Shown: positions 1 to 9,023, counted from the stretch's first letter. The stretch is 64,000 nt of DNA from Croceitalea sp947503285 (GCF_036985505.1 NZ_BTGQ01000003.1:310001-374000), one strand, 5' to 3'. Program-made: numbers and translations. Notes: generated by a model not told the origin, from the letters alone.

Positions 1-820
1 CAAGGTGTTCAATTTTGAGGGAGGGTGTTATGCAAAGGTCATTAACCTTTCGCAAGAGAATGAGCCTGAAATCTATGGGGCCATAAAAAAAGGGGCCATA
101 CTAGAGAATGTCGTCATGGATACCAACGGGGCCGTTGATTTTGAAGATACTACCATTACCCAAAATACAAGGGTAAGTTACCCCATTTACCACATTGATA
201 ATATTCAACAACCTTCAATAGGCAAGAATGTCAAAAATGTTTTCTTTTTGACTGCTGACGCCTTTGGGGTACTGCCCCCGATATCAAAGCTTACCCCAGC
301 CCAGGCGGCCTATCATTTCATGTCGGGCTACACGGCCAAAGTGGCGGGAACCGAAGCTGGTGTGGTAGAACCGCAGCCCTCGTTCTCTGCCTGCTTCGGG
401 GCACCTTTCATGCCTCTGCACCCGGCAAAATACGGTGAGATGTTGAGCAAGAAAATGGTAGATTCAGGTGTTGATGTCTGGTTGGTGAATACCGGTTGGA
501 CCGGCGGGCCCTATGGTATTGGTACCCGTATGAAACTAAAATATACCAGGGCAATGATCAGTGCGGCGATAAGCGGAAAACTGGGGTTATATACGTATGA
601 CAACTACCATATACATTCGGTGTTCGGTGTGGCACAGCCGAGGGAATGCCCAGGTGTACCCACTAAGGTATTGAGTCCGAGGGCGACATGGAATGATGAT
701 GAGGCCTATTACCAAACGGCATTTAAGCTATCCAATGCATTTCGTGAGAACTTCAAAAAATTTGAGGCACATGCCAATGAAGAGATAAGGCGTGGTGGCC
801 CACAACGCTATGCTTTCTAA
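1..820 (+). CDS. pckA: Phosphoenolpyruvate carboxykinase (ATP), C-terminal part
   Basis: Catalyses oxaloacetate + ATP to phosphoenolpyruvate + CO2 + ADP, the first committed step of gluconeogenesis, in the cytosol. The visible 272 residues match the C-terminal half of the ATP-type enzyme: the FNFEGGCYAK segment that follows the kinase P-loop region, the ENVVMD segment, NTRVSYP, the FFLTADAFGVLPP block and the GGPYGIGTRM block near the C-terminus. The reading frame is open to the left edge (base 2 is the first full codon), so the gene is truncated by the window. The GTG at base 5 is internal, not a start. A strong hairpin terminator follows directly after the stop codon. Family assignment is near certain. 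Confidence 0.96.
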   Translation, partial: KVFNFEGGCYAKVINLSQENEPEIYGAIKKGAILENVVMDTNGAVDFEDTTITQNTRVSYPIYHIDNIQQPSIGKNVKNVFFLTADAFGVLPPISKLTPAQAAYHFMSGYTAKVAGTEAGVVEPQPSFSACFGAPFMPLHPAKYGEMLSKKMVDSGVDVWLVNTGWTGGPYGIGTRMKLKYTRAMISAAISGKLGLYTYDNYHIHSVFGVAQPRECPGVPTKVLSPRATWNDDEAYYQTAFKLSNAFRENFKKFEAHANEEIRRGGPQRYAF

Positions 821-824
821 AAAT

Positions 825-862
825 AAAAAACCCTCGGTCGACCGAGGGTTTTTTATTTTTTT
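825..862. terminator. Bidirectional rho-independent terminator between pckA and hemD
   Basis: The stem runs 831-848 as a perfect palindrome (CCCTCGGTC/GACCGAGGG). It is flanked by an A-run at 825-830 and a T-rich run at 849-862. It sits between the convergent pckA (+) and hemD (-) genes and can terminate both. Confidence 0.93.
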
Positions 863-874
863 TAAATAGATTAC

Positions 875-1621
875 TTACGCTTTATTAACGTCGGTAATGT
901 ATTTTTGAAGTGCCATGGTCATTGATGGTGTCTCTGGTGTCGGCGCTTTGATATCAATGCGTAACCCAGCATCGGTAGCTGCGGTTACGGTACTGTTTCC
1001 GAAAACGGCGATTCTTGTATCATTTTGCTCAAAATCAGGAAAATTCTTTAAAAGGGACTCAATTCCTGAAGGGCTAAAAAATACCAAAACATCATAATAG
1101 ACCTCTTTCAAATCAGAAAGGTCACTGACCACGGTCTTGTAGAAAATACCACGTTTCCAATCGAGTTTTAGACCATCAAGAACCTTCGGTACCTGAGGCT
1201 TTAAAGTATCGGATGACGGTAGTAAGAACTTCTCGTCCTTATATTTTTTAAACATCGGGGTCAGGTCACTGAAAAGACGCTTCCCAACATAAATCTTTCT
1301 TTTTCTGTAAACCACATACTTTTGCAAATAATAGGCTACGGCCTCTGATTGACAGAAATATTTCATGGAATCAGGCACCTTAAAGCGCATCTCTTCAGCG
1401 ATTCTGAAAAAATGATCGACTGCATTTCTACTGGTTAATACAATTGCGGTGTAATCGTTCAAGTCGATTTTTTGTTGTCTTACACTTTTCGCCTCAACAC
1501 CCTCAACATGTATAAAAGGCCTAAAATCTACCTTGACCTTTGCTTTTTCAATTAGGCGAGAGTACGGGGAGTTTTCCATTTTTGGCTCCGGTTGCGACAC
1601 CAAAATCGTTTTTACTTTCAT
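875..1621 (-). CDS. hemD: Uroporphyrinogen-III synthase
   Basis: Cyclises hydroxymethylbilane to uroporphyrinogen III in heme/siroheme biosynthesis, in the cytosol. The 248-residue protein has the HemD two-lobe layout: an N-terminal ILVSQPEP strand, a central VLTSRNAVDHFF segment, and a C-terminal VFFSPSGIESLL followed by IAVFGNSTVTAA, where the Ser/Gly-rich loops are typical of the family. I chose the ATG at 1621 (MKVKTILVSQPEP) rather than the upstream ATG at 1681, because the longer form overlaps the DUF4271 gene and adds unconserved residues. It lies 5 bp after the DUF4271 stop, the usual order in Flavobacteriia, so it is probably the last gene of a GT39-DUF4271-hemD operon. Confidence 0.9.
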   Translation of the reverse strand: MKVKTILVSQPEPKMENSPYSRLIEKAKVKVDFRPFIHVEGVEAKSVRQQKIDLNDYTAIVLTSRNAVDHFFRIAEEMRFKVPDSMKYFCQSEAVAYYLQKYVVYRKRKIYVGKRLFSDLTPMFKKYKDEKFLLPSSDTLKPQVPKVLDGLKLDWKRGIFYKTVVSDLSDLKEVYYDVLVFFSPSGIESLLKNFPDFEQNDTRIAVFGNSTVTAATDAGLRIDIKAPTPETPSMTMALQKYITDVNKA

Positions 1622-1626
1622 AAGAA

Positions 1627-2283
1627 TCAATCTTTTAGATAGCTTACGATAATCACCAAGGGTGAAATTTCGAGTGTGCAAAGGTACAAAATAAAATATA
1701 TAAAGTTTGTAACAATCAACTTTTGATGGTTTCTCAATACTTTGATAAATCCGATAAGATTAATTAGGATTACACCAGTTGTTATTACGTATACCAAGGT
1801 TTTGGAGTCTGGTAGCACATATGCCAATAAAATGCACCCAACAAAGGCCAACAGTGCGCTATAATTGAAATAGGTCAGCTTTTCAAAAACAAGATTGGCC
1901 ATGGTCTGTACATTTTGAAAGAAGTAACCATTGCCGAATTGTAAGATTACCTTTAAACAAACAAAGGCCACTAGGGAGAAAAGGAGTATCCAGTACAATA
2001 TGGGATAGAAATCAATACGTTGCCCCTTCAAAATGTTGTTTGATAGAAAGACGAATAGGGATAGTACCATGATTTGAAAAACCGTCAGCACTACATGAAA
2101 CCAATTAAACAATTTGCCTTTTTTTCTTGAGGTTTTTAAATACTTATCATTGAAGGGTAGTATTAAGAACATTCGAAAATTTACCGAGAAAAAATACTTG
2201 CTTACACTGAGCAATACCAAGGCAATGAACAAGACAATGGCGACCCAATCTAAAGTAAGTATGGTTCTGTAGGTTGGATTCAT
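1627..2283 (-). CDS. DUF4271 integral membrane protein
   Basis: A 218-residue protein with about five or six hydrophobic segments, for example WVAIVLFIALVLL near the N-terminus, FQIMVLSLFVFL, ILYWILLFSLVAFVCL, LLAFVGCILLAYVL and VITTGVILINLIGF. It matches the DUF4271 family as I know it: membrane proteins of Bacteroidota commonly encoded directly before hemD. The start codon overlaps the stop of the upstream GT39 gene by 4 bp (ATGA), so the two are translationally coupled. The function is unknown. The link to heme synthesis comes only from gene order. Confidence 0.82.
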   Translation of the reverse strand: MNPTYRTILTLDWVAIVLFIALVLLSVSKYFFSVNFRMFLILPFNDKYLKTSRKKGKLFNWFHVVLTVFQIMVLSLFVFLSNNILKGQRIDFYPILYWILLFSLVAFVCLKVILQFGNGYFFQNVQTMANLVFEKLTYFNYSALLAFVGCILLAYVLPDSKTLVYVITTGVILINLIGFIKVLRNHQKLIVTNFIYFILYLCTLEISPLVIIVSYLKD

Positions 2284-3947
2284 TCCCTTAGTTTTATGCT
2301 TGTGCTATTAATGCCTGGGGGTAGCTCATTTTCAGAGACGGAAAACCTGACATATTTCGGTTCAACCAACTTCGTTTCGGGCAAGTTAAAGCGAAACAGC
2401 GTTGTATCTTTAGCTTGAAGTGATTTTATACCCACAGATACGGGTTCACAGTTCAAGGCTTTAAGCTCTTTAAGCTGCTTATAGGCATTTAAAAATCCAA
2501 CCCTAATATCAATTTTATCGAGCTCAATTTCTTGATTATAGGGATTATAAATTTTTAATAGCTGATTCTTCTGTTGTGTTGATACAGTATCTCCTGGAAC
2601 ATAACATCTAATTTTTCGAAACGATCGCAAACTATCGATGTAGTTTAAAAAAACCGTGTCCCCCCCCGGATTTTCATAACTGAAATCCCCAGAATTCGTA
2701 TACTTCGAAAGATAGGCTATCCTTTTACCCTGAATTCGTGATTCAGAGCTATCGATTGAATATTGGTTTCGACGGTAAAACGCATTGTTCATTGAGAATG
2801 ATGGCTCACGCGAATAAAAGTGGTACATCGATGATTCTCGATAACTATTCTCAAAAACCACAGGTGTGTCCCCAGTAAAATCATGTAGTTGTGAAACCCA
2901 CTCCTTGTTTCCGTGCGTTTCGAATACTTTAGGAAGCAAAGGTTGGTATACAAGCCAAATTCGGGCATAAAGTAAGATGAAAATACTGACTATTGAAAAT
3001 CGGTACATCCATTTTCGAGCCTTTACGTTTTGAAGTAAAAACCCATAACAAATAATTGCCATTGGTATGCAGATCACAATGACCCATTGCGCTTGTGTCC
3101 TTCGATGAAAACTTGAAAGAAAGAAAAAAATAATGACCCCATAGGTCAAGAATAAAAGGGCCCTTTTAAAAGTGTCTTTTGGTTTTGCCTTGAATAAGGC
3201 ATAATAAAACCAAGGAAAGAGCAAACCAAAATTTACGATCAAATTAAGGATGTAGCCAAGGGTAAAACCGGCAAAACTATAAGGCTGGTTCGGTCTTTCT
3301 GAAATATGGTAATCAATGGATACAAAGTCGTTTTCGAAAAGCCAGAGAAAATGCGGTAGGTAGCATAGCAAAGAAATTATGACCGCTAACCAAGCCCACT
3401 TATTTTTCAATAATCGCAAATTGGATAGCAGTACAAAAATGATGACCAATACCGCGTGATACTTGCTGTACATAAGGCAAGCCATTACAAGGCCCATGAA
3501 TATCGAATTTATGATGGTGGGTTTAGCTAGAAAGTGTTTATACACCAATAAGAACAGGGCCGTAAAAAACAATAAAGGAGTATCCGGTAAAGTGAAAAAC
3601 CCGTAAGCGTTGAACAATGCCATCGAAAAGAGTAACAAGAAAAAATGTGAAACAAACTTTCTTTTAGTGTTGTCGTCTATTAGCAGCCAAAGTATAACGA
3701 CGGTTCCTGCACTCATTAGGCAACTCATAAAACGAACACCGAGCTCCCCGTCAAAGAAAAGTCCACTTACCCAAATCAGTAAGGCCACCATGGGCGGGTG
3801 GTCAAAATAACCCCAGCTTAGGTTCTGTGCGTAGTACCAATAATAAGCTTCGTCGTAGAGAAGCTGTGTAGAGGCGCCCTGTATCAGGTTAAGGAGTAAA
3901 AAAGCCGTTAAAAAAAGAAGAAAGGGTTTGGTAAACTGTTTCGACAT
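2280..3947 (-). CDS. GT39-type polyprenol-dependent glycosyltransferase (ArnT/PMT-like)
   Basis: An integral membrane glycosyltransferase of 555 residues that should use a polyprenyl-phosphate sugar as donor. The first extracytoplasmic loop has the family signature: D32-E33 in LYDEAYYWYYA and D49-H50-P51-P52 in GYFDHPP, where the acidic residue is the expected catalytic base in GT39/ArnT enzymes. About ten membrane segments are followed by a soluble C-terminal domain from about residue 370. It is divergent from a polyprenyl-phosphate-mannose synthase, which would supply its donor, so a role in protein or lipid mannosylation is plausible. The acceptor cannot be read from the sequence. An 8-base C run (G run in the sense strand) lies in the C-terminal part at 2660-2667. 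Confidence 0.85.
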   Translation of the reverse strand: MSKQFTKPFLLFLTAFLLLNLIQGASTQLLYDEAYYWYYAQNLSWGYFDHPPMVALLIWVSGLFFDGELGVRFMSCLMSAGTVVILWLLIDDNTKRKFVSHFFLLLFSMALFNAYGFFTLPDTPLLFFTALFLLVYKHFLAKPTIINSIFMGLVMACLMYSKYHAVLVIIFVLLSNLRLLKNKWAWLAVIISLLCYLPHFLWLFENDFVSIDYHISERPNQPYSFAGFTLGYILNLIVNFGLLFPWFYYALFKAKPKDTFKRALLFLTYGVIIFFFLSSFHRRTQAQWVIVICIPMAIICYGFLLQNVKARKWMYRFSIVSIFILLYARIWLVYQPLLPKVFETHGNKEWVSQLHDFTGDTPVVFENSYRESSMYHFYSREPSFSMNNAFYRRNQYSIDSSESRIQGKRIAYLSKYTNSGDFSYENPGGDTVFLNYIDSLRSFRKIRCYVPGDTVSTQQKNQLLKIYNPYNQEIELDKIDIRVGFLNAYKQLKELKALNCEPVSVGIKSLQAKDTTLFRFNLPETKLVEPKYVRFSVSENELPPGINSTSIKLRE

Positions 3948-4046
3948 TTACGTTTTACTTACAGCGGGCAAAGTTACAAATAATGCGAACAAGGTTTTGG
4001 TTTTGCCGAAGGCCTGTTTTAAAGTTCGTAAAGCACATAAAAACCT

Positions 4047-4054
4047 TATTTTTG
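4047..4054 (+). promoter_or_regulatory. Predicted -7 box of the mannosyltransferase gene
   Basis: TATTTTTG fits the Bacteroidota -7 consensus TAnnTTTG and lies 18 bp before the GTG start at 4073. A matching -33 TTTG is not clear, so the support is moderate. It helps to decide the short GTG start over the upstream ATG at 3983, which would lie before this promoter. Confidence 0.5.
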
Positions 4055-4072
4055 CCAACAAAATTAGAGTTT

Positions 4073-4801
4073 GTGGCAGAACGATTGGTCATTATACCAA
4101 CATTTAATGAAATCGAGAACATAGAGGCTATCATACGAACGGTCTTTGACTTGAAAAAAAGCTTTCATGTTCTGGTAGTGGATGATAATTCGCCTGATGG
4201 CACGGCTGCAAATGTTCGAAAACTTCAGCAAGAATTTTCCGATAACCTGTTTCTTGAGGTCAGGGAAGAAAAGTCAGGTTTGGGAACTGCTTATATCTAT
4301 GGGTTCAAATGGGCCTTAAAACAAGGGTATGAGTATATTTTTGAAATGGATGCTGATTTTTCGCATAAACCGAGTGACCTTTTACGGTTGCATAGAGCGT
4401 GTTTGAATGGGGCCGATGTTGCTGTTGGCTCACGCTATAAAAAAGGGGTCAATGTGGTAAATTGGCCGTTGAGTCGAATACTACTTTCATACGGGGCTTC
4501 TTTCTATGTGAAATTGATTACCGGTATGAGGGTGCACGATCCCACGGCGGGATTCGTTTGTTACAAACGGAAAGTGCTAGAGGCCATAGATCTTGATGCG
4601 GTTCGCTTTATCGGATATGCCTTTCAGATAGAAATGAAATACCGGGCCTATTTAAAGAAGTTTAGCATTCAAGAAGTATCAATAGTCTTTACAGATAGGA
4701 TTAACGGGCAGTCAAAGATGAATTCCGCTATTATCAGAGAGGCCATACTAGGGGTTATTAGTATGAAATTAAGAAGTGTTTTTAAGCGAAAAACCTTTTA
4801 A
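4073..4801 (+). CDS. Polyprenyl-phosphate mannose synthase (Dpm1-like, GT2)
   Basis: Transfers mannose, or a similar sugar, from a nucleotide sugar to polyprenyl phosphate at the inner face of the inner membrane. The 242-residue GT2 protein has the nucleotide-binding VVDDNSPDGT at about 35-44, the metal-binding DAD at 93-95 (EMDADFSHKP), the GSRYKKG segment and the C-terminal QSKM motif typical of Dpm1-type enzymes. No membrane domain is visible, as in short Dpm1 forms. I chose GTG 4073 (MAERLVIIPTFNE) because family members start there. An ATG at 3983 would add 30 basic, unconserved residues. It is divergent from the GT39 gene, which would consume its product. Confidence 0.88.
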   Translation: MAERLVIIPTFNEIENIEAIIRTVFDLKKSFHVLVVDDNSPDGTAANVRKLQQEFSDNLFLEVREEKSGLGTAYIYGFKWALKQGYEYIFEMDADFSHKPSDLLRLHRACLNGADVAVGSRYKKGVNVVNWPLSRILLSYGASFYVKLITGMRVHDPTAGFVCYKRKVLEAIDLDAVRFIGYAFQIEMKYRAYLKKFSIQEVSIVFTDRINGQSKMNSAIIREAILGVISMKLRSVFKRKTF

Positions 4802-4879
4802 AAGAAATGCTATGGCAACGAATTTTACTGTTTTTATCATTTGTGATAACCATCGCCCATTATCTATAAAAAACGCTAA

Positions 4880-6214
4880 ATGAAACCGATTTTACTCAAA
4901 AATACGTTAACCGTCAACGAAGGTGATACGTTCGAAACCGATGTTTTGATTCGTGGGGAATATATAGAACGGATTGATAAGAATATTTCGTCAAGTAATG
5001 CCCAAATAATTGACTTTAAAGGGAATCTGTTATTGCCCGGTGTAATTGATGACCAAGTACATTTTAGGGAGCCTGGCCTTACCCATAAGGGAAATATAGC
5101 AACGGAAAGCAGGGCTGCGATTGCCGGTGGCATTACTTCGTTTATGGAGCAACCAAATACGAATCCGCAGACGACCACCATCAAAAAATTGGAGGATAAA
5201 TTTGAACGGGCGAAGTCATCTTCGTTTGCCAATTATTCTTTTTTATTCGGGGGTACCAATGACAATTTGGAAGAACTGAAGAAGCTCGATAAAAAAAGTT
5301 GCTCGGGGGTCAAGTTATTTTTGGGTTCCTCTACCGGTAATATGCTGGTAGATGACGAAAAAGTGTTGGAACAGATTTTTTTGAATACCGACATGGTCAT
5401 ATCGACCCATTGTGAGGATGAAGGTACCATAAGGGCGAACTTGGCAAAATATCAACAAGAATTCGGTGATGCCATTCCTATAAAATACCATCCGATTATA
5501 CGTAGTGAAGAGGCATGTTACCTTTCGTCTTCAAAAGCAATTGCCCTAGCCAAAAAAACGGGTGCCCGATTGCATGTTTTTCACCTTTCAACGGGTAAGG
5601 AAACCGATTTGTTTCGAAATGACATTCCCCTAAGAGAGAAAAAAATAACCGCTGAAGTCTGTATTCACCATCTTTGGTTTTCAGATATCGATTATGAAGA
5701 AAAGGGAACATTGATCAAATGGAATCCTGCTGTGAAAACGGCCAGCGATAAAGACCAATTGTGGCAGGCGTTGCTTGATGACCGTATCGATGTAATCGCC
5801 ACGGACCACGCACCCCATACCATCGATGAGAAAATGAACGACTATGTAAATGCACCTTCCGGCGGACCGTTGGTACAACATGCACTTCCCGCGATGTTAC
5901 AAAAACATGCCCAGGGCCTTATCCCACTAGAAAAGATAGTCCAAAAAATGTGTCATAGTCCGGCTATACTGTTTGATATTGAAAAAAGGGGGTTTGTCAA
6001 AGAAGGTTATTTTGCTGATTTGGTACAGGTTTCGCAAGACTCTAAATGGCAGGTTAAAAAAGATAATATTTTCTATAAATGTGGGTGGTCACCATTTGAA
6101 GGTGTTACTTTTGATTCTGAAGTCAAACGAACCTTTGTCAATGGGCATTTGGCTTTTGATAACGGTGTTCTTTCCAAGGAAAGAAATGCGAAAAGACTCA
6201 CTTTTGATAGGTAG
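4880..6214 (+). CDS. pyrC: Dihydroorotase
   Basis: Reversibly cyclises N-carbamoyl-aspartate to dihydroorotate in de novo pyrimidine synthesis, in the cytosol. The 444-residue amidohydrolase keeps the metal ligands: H61 in the HFREPG motif, the GVKLFLGSSTGN region, STHCEDE, HVFHLSTGKE and the C-terminal VIATDHAPHT with the catalytic Asp. Its length is normal for the bacterial long-type (class I) enzyme. It is the only pyrimidine gene in the window. It is followed after 4 bp by the DUF4296 lipoprotein gene, a common pairing in Flavobacteriaceae, so the two are probably co-transcribed. Confidence 0.95.
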   Translation: MKPILLKNTLTVNEGDTFETDVLIRGEYIERIDKNISSSNAQIIDFKGNLLLPGVIDDQVHFREPGLTHKGNIATESRAAIAGGITSFMEQPNTNPQTTTIKKLEDKFERAKSSSFANYSFLFGGTNDNLEELKKLDKKSCSGVKLFLGSSTGNMLVDDEKVLEQIFLNTDMVISTHCEDEGTIRANLAKYQQEFGDAIPIKYHPIIRSEEACYLSSSKAIALAKKTGARLHVFHLSTGKETDLFRNDIPLREKKITAEVCIHHLWFSDIDYEEKGTLIKWNPAVKTASDKDQLWQALLDDRIDVIATDHAPHTIDEKMNDYVNAPSGGPLVQHALPAMLQKHAQGLIPLEKIVQKMCHSPAILFDIEKRGFVKEGYFADLVQVSQDSKWQVKKDNIFYKCGWSPFEGVTFDSEVKRTFVNGHLAFDNGVLSKERNAKRLTFDR

Positions 6215-6218
6215 ACCG

Positions 6219-6659
6219 ATGCGAAAAATCCTTTTTTTTATAGCAATGACCAGCTTGATATCCTGTGCTGAAAAGGTTGTTGAGCCTCCCGCGGATCTGA
6301 TTCCGAAGAACAAAATGATTGATGTCCTATATGATTTGGCGTTGTTGAATTCAGCGAGTTCAACAAACCCTCAAGCCTTAAATGACAGGGAAATTGAGGT
6401 AATGCCCTATTTATTTGAAAAGCATGGTATCGATAGCTTGCAGTTTGTAGAAAGTGATTTTTATTATGCTTCCGTACCTTTAGAGTATGAAGATATGTAC
6501 ATGAAGATCAAGGCCAGGCTTGAGGATAAGGTAAAAGAGATTGATGAAGCTAGAAAACAGAAGAATGAAAGTGTTCGCGAAAAGTCTAAAAAGCGAAAAG
6601 ACAGTATGAAGAATGTGTCTGGGGAAATCAAGAAGCCCGTTCTTTTAAAAAAGCAGTAG
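6219..6659 (+). CDS. DUF4296 lipoprotein
   Basis: A 146-residue predicted lipoprotein. The N-terminus has a short hydrophobic stretch ending in LISC, with the lipidated Cys at residue 16. The body has the DUF4296 pattern (MIDVLYDLALLNS, then a helical segment with YASVPLEYEDMYMKI) and ends in a highly charged Lys/Glu-rich tail, probably coiled. The ATG at 6219 is chosen because it gives a clean signal peptide 4 bp after the pyrC stop. A longer in-frame start inside pyrC gives no signal. The 3' end overlaps the convergent epimerase gene by 32 bp. Function unknown. Confidence 0.85.
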   Translation: MRKILFFIAMTSLISCAEKVVEPPADLIPKNKMIDVLYDLALLNSASSTNPQALNDREIEVMPYLFEKHGIDSLQFVESDFYYASVPLEYEDMYMKIKARLEDKVKEIDEARKQKNESVREKSKKRKDSMKNVSGEIKKPVLLKKQ

Positions 6660-7647
6660 CATATTCCCCTATTTTTTTCTTTAGATTTTGGTATTCGAAA
6701 GCAGGCAGGCTCTTTTTAAGCTTTGTGGTGTCATAGTATTCCCTCTTTTCGAAAACCTTTGCCGTCGCTTTCGATAGTCTTCGTTTTTTACCGAATAATT
6801 TTGAACGTACCCAATCGAGTCTCCAAAATAAATCAAGCATCCAAAGCTTTATTTCCTTTTTAGGAGGATTCTTGCCCAATCCTTCTGCGATAATTTCAGA
6901 AAGCAATTTATAAGTCCAATTTTCACTAACCAAAATAAAACGTTCATTTTTGATTTCAGAATCCATGACCAGCAGCATTGCCGCAACCACGTCTTCGACG
7001 GAAACAAAACCTGTTCCGCTCGGTAAATAGTATTTTGGGGCCTTACTTGCGGCATAAAAAAACTTTCCGCTACCGCTGTACCAATGACCCGCCCCTAAAA
7101 TGATCCCTGGGTTTACAATTGCTACTGGCACCCCTTCTTGAGAGGCCCGCCAAACCTCCATTTCCGCAAGATGTTTTGATAAGGCGTATCCGTTACCGGT
7201 GGTCTCGGTCCAGTCGTTTGATTCTTTGATAGGTTCATTTGCAACGCTGGGTCCAATGGCAGCTATCGAGCTAACATAACATAGTTTTTTAACCCCATGG
7301 GCAATACATAGGTTCGCTACGTTGGCCGTGCCACCAACATTGACTTTCAAAAGCGTTTTATCATCTGTCGGGTCAAAAGAGATCAAGGCCGCGGCATGGT
7401 ATACTTCAGAGATTTCGTCAAATGCGATTTCCAGTTTCGGAACATCAAGAATATCGCACTGAACCCATTTGATGGATGAGAAAAGTAGTTCATGGTCGTC
7501 AACATAATAAGAAAACACCTTTTTCGTGACTTCAATACGGTCTTTATGACGATAAATGGCCCTTGGCTTTCGCCCCAGCCTCACCAATTCCAAAAGTAGA
7601 TGTGACCCTACCAGTCCTGTTCCCCCTGTAACCAAAATCATTTTCAA
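6628..7647 (-). CDS. NAD-dependent epimerase/dehydratase (extended SDR)
   Basis: A 339-residue extended short-chain dehydrogenase/reductase. It has the Rossmann GGTGLVG motif at 8-14, the NVGGTANV segment, VSSIAAIG before the active site, and the catalytic Tyr154/Lys158 pair in GYALSKHLAE. NPGIILGAGHW follows, as in nucleotide-sugar 4-epimerase or dihydroflavonol-reductase-like members of the family. The substrate cannot be told from the sequence. The start could also be the ATG at 7641 (MILVTGGTG). Its last 32 bases overlap the convergent DUF4296 gene, so both stop codons lie inside each other's genes. Confidence 0.85.
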   Translation of the reverse strand: MKMILVTGGTGLVGSHLLLELVRLGRKPRAIYRHKDRIEVTKKVFSYYVDDHELLFSSIKWVQCDILDVPKLEIAFDEISEVYHAAALISFDPTDDKTLLKVNVGGTANVANLCIAHGVKKLCYVSSIAAIGPSVANEPIKESNDWTETTGNGYALSKHLAEMEVWRASQEGVPVAIVNPGIILGAGHWYSGSGKFFYAASKAPKYYLPSGTGFVSVEDVVAAMLLVMDSEIKNERFILVSENWTYKLLSEIIAEGLGKNPPKKEIKLWMLDLFWRLDWVRSKLFGKKRRLSKATAKVFEKREYYDTTKLKKSLPAFEYQNLKKKIGEYATAFLKERAS

Positions 7648-7695
7648 ATGTACCTAATTGATGGTAATTTCCATGTTTAGAATCGCGCAAGATCC

Positions 7696-7703
7696 TATAT
7701 TTG
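7696..7703 (+). promoter_or_regulatory. Predicted -7 box of tyrS
   Basis: TATATTTG is an exact match to TAnnTTTG and lies 25 bp before the chosen tyrS ATG at 7728. An upstream in-frame TTG start at 7701 would overlap this box, which argues for the ATG. Confidence 0.55.
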
Positions 7704-7727
7704 CAGCTAATTTGTTATTTGCTGGTT

Positions 7728-9023
7728 ATGTCTAAAAATTTTGTTGCCGAATTAGCTTGGCGGGGTATGCTACATGATGCCATGCCGGGTACCGAAGATC
7801 ATTTACTTTCTGGTATGCAATCGGCTTACGTGGGTATAGACCCAACGGCGGATTCGTTACATATTGGTCATTTGGTAGGTGTTATGATGTTACGCCATTT
7901 TCAACTTGCCGGCCATAAGCCGTTCGCATTGATCGGTGGTGCAACGGGTATGATCGGTGATCCCTCAGGAAAATCGGCTGAGCGAAATTTATTGGATGAA
8001 AAGACCTTGCGACATAACCAAGAAGCTTTGAAGGAACAACTTTCCCGGTTTTTGGATTTTGAGGGCAACAGTAAAAATGCGGCGGTTTTGGTCAATAATT
8101 ACGATTGGATGAAAGATTTCAGTTTTCTGGAATTCATTCGTGATGTAGGCAAACACATCACCGTAAATTATATGATGGCTAAAGATTCTGTAAAGAAACG
8201 TTTGTCAGCTGAGGCAAAAGAAGGGATGTCCTTTACCGAATTTACGTATCAATTGGTTCAGGGTTATGATTTTTTGCATCTGTTCAGGGCCCATAACTGT
8301 ACCCTTCAAATGGGGGGCAGTGATCAATGGGGCAATATTACCACAGGTACCGAACTTATCAGAAGAATAGGCGGGGGTAAGGGCTATGCATTGACCTGCC
8401 CGTTGATTACCAAAGCGGATGGCACCAAATTTGGAAAGACCGAAAGTGGCAACGTTTGGTTGGATGCCAATAGAACCTCACCTTATCGCTTTTATCAATA
8501 TTGGTTAAACACCTCAGATGAGGACGCGGAAAAATATATCAAGATATTCACGTTTTTGACCAAGGAGGCGATTGAGAATTTGGTAACAACCCATAAAGAG
8601 GCACCCCATCAAAGGGCCTTACAACGAAAATTGGCCGAAGAGATAACCACAATGGTGCATTCTCAAGAAGATTTGGATAATGCCATGAAAGCAAGCACTA
8701 TTTTATTTGGAAAATCAACTTCTGACGATTTGAAGCAATTGGATGAAAAGACTTTTTTAGATGTTTTTGAAGGCGTGCCGCAAGCAGAACTTCCCAGATC
8801 TGAGATAACCGAAGGATTGGATATGATTGGGGCCCTCGCTGCAAAAACCAACTTTTTGGGCTCTAATGGGGAGGCGCGACGCGAACTAAAACAAAATTCG
8901 ATCTCGGTAAATAAAGAGAAGGTCAAAGAAGACTACACTATTACTGAAAGCGACCTTATCAACGGTAAATACATATTGCTGCAAAAGGGAAAAAGGAACA
9001 ATTATTTGTTGATTGTAAAGTGA
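7728..9023 (+). CDS. tyrS: Tyrosyl-tRNA synthetase
   Basis: Charges tRNA-Tyr with tyrosine. The 431-residue class I synthetase has YVGIDPTADSLHIGHLV with HIGH at 45-48, the QMGGSDQWGNI tRNA/Tyr-binding segment, and KFGKTESG as the KMSKS-equivalent loop. A C-terminal S4-like RNA-binding domain begins near LGSNGEARRELKQNSISVNKE. Length and motifs match the TyrRS-1 type. The start MSKNFVAEL is chosen from the promoter position and family alignment. It is convergent with the next gene, with only 2 bp between the stop codons. Confidence 0.96.
   Translation: MSKNFVAELAWRGMLHDAMPGTEDHLLSGMQSAYVGIDPTADSLHIGHLVGVMMLRHFQLAGHKPFALIGGATGMIGDPSGKSAERNLLDEKTLRHNQEALKEQLSRFLDFEGNSKNAAVLVNNYDWMKDFSFLEFIRDVGKHITVNYMMAKDSVKKRLSAEAKEGMSFTEFTYQLVQGYDFLHLFRAHNCTLQMGGSDQWGNITTGTELIRRIGGGKGYALTCPLITKADGTKFGKTESGNVWLDANRTSPYRFYQYWLNTSDEDAEKYIKIFTFLTKEAIENLVTTHKEAPHQRALQRKLAEEITTMVHSQEDLDNAMKASTILFGKSTSDDLKQLDEKTFLDVFEGVPQAELPRSEITEGLDMIGALAAKTNFLGSNGEARRELKQNSISVNKEKVKEDYTITESDLINGKYILLQKGKRNNYLLIVK

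Noticed and set aside
5973..6218. N-terminal extension of the DUF4296 gene inside pyrC
   Set aside because: It overlaps conserved dihydroorotase codons in another frame and hides the lipoprotein signal; the start at 6219 is better.
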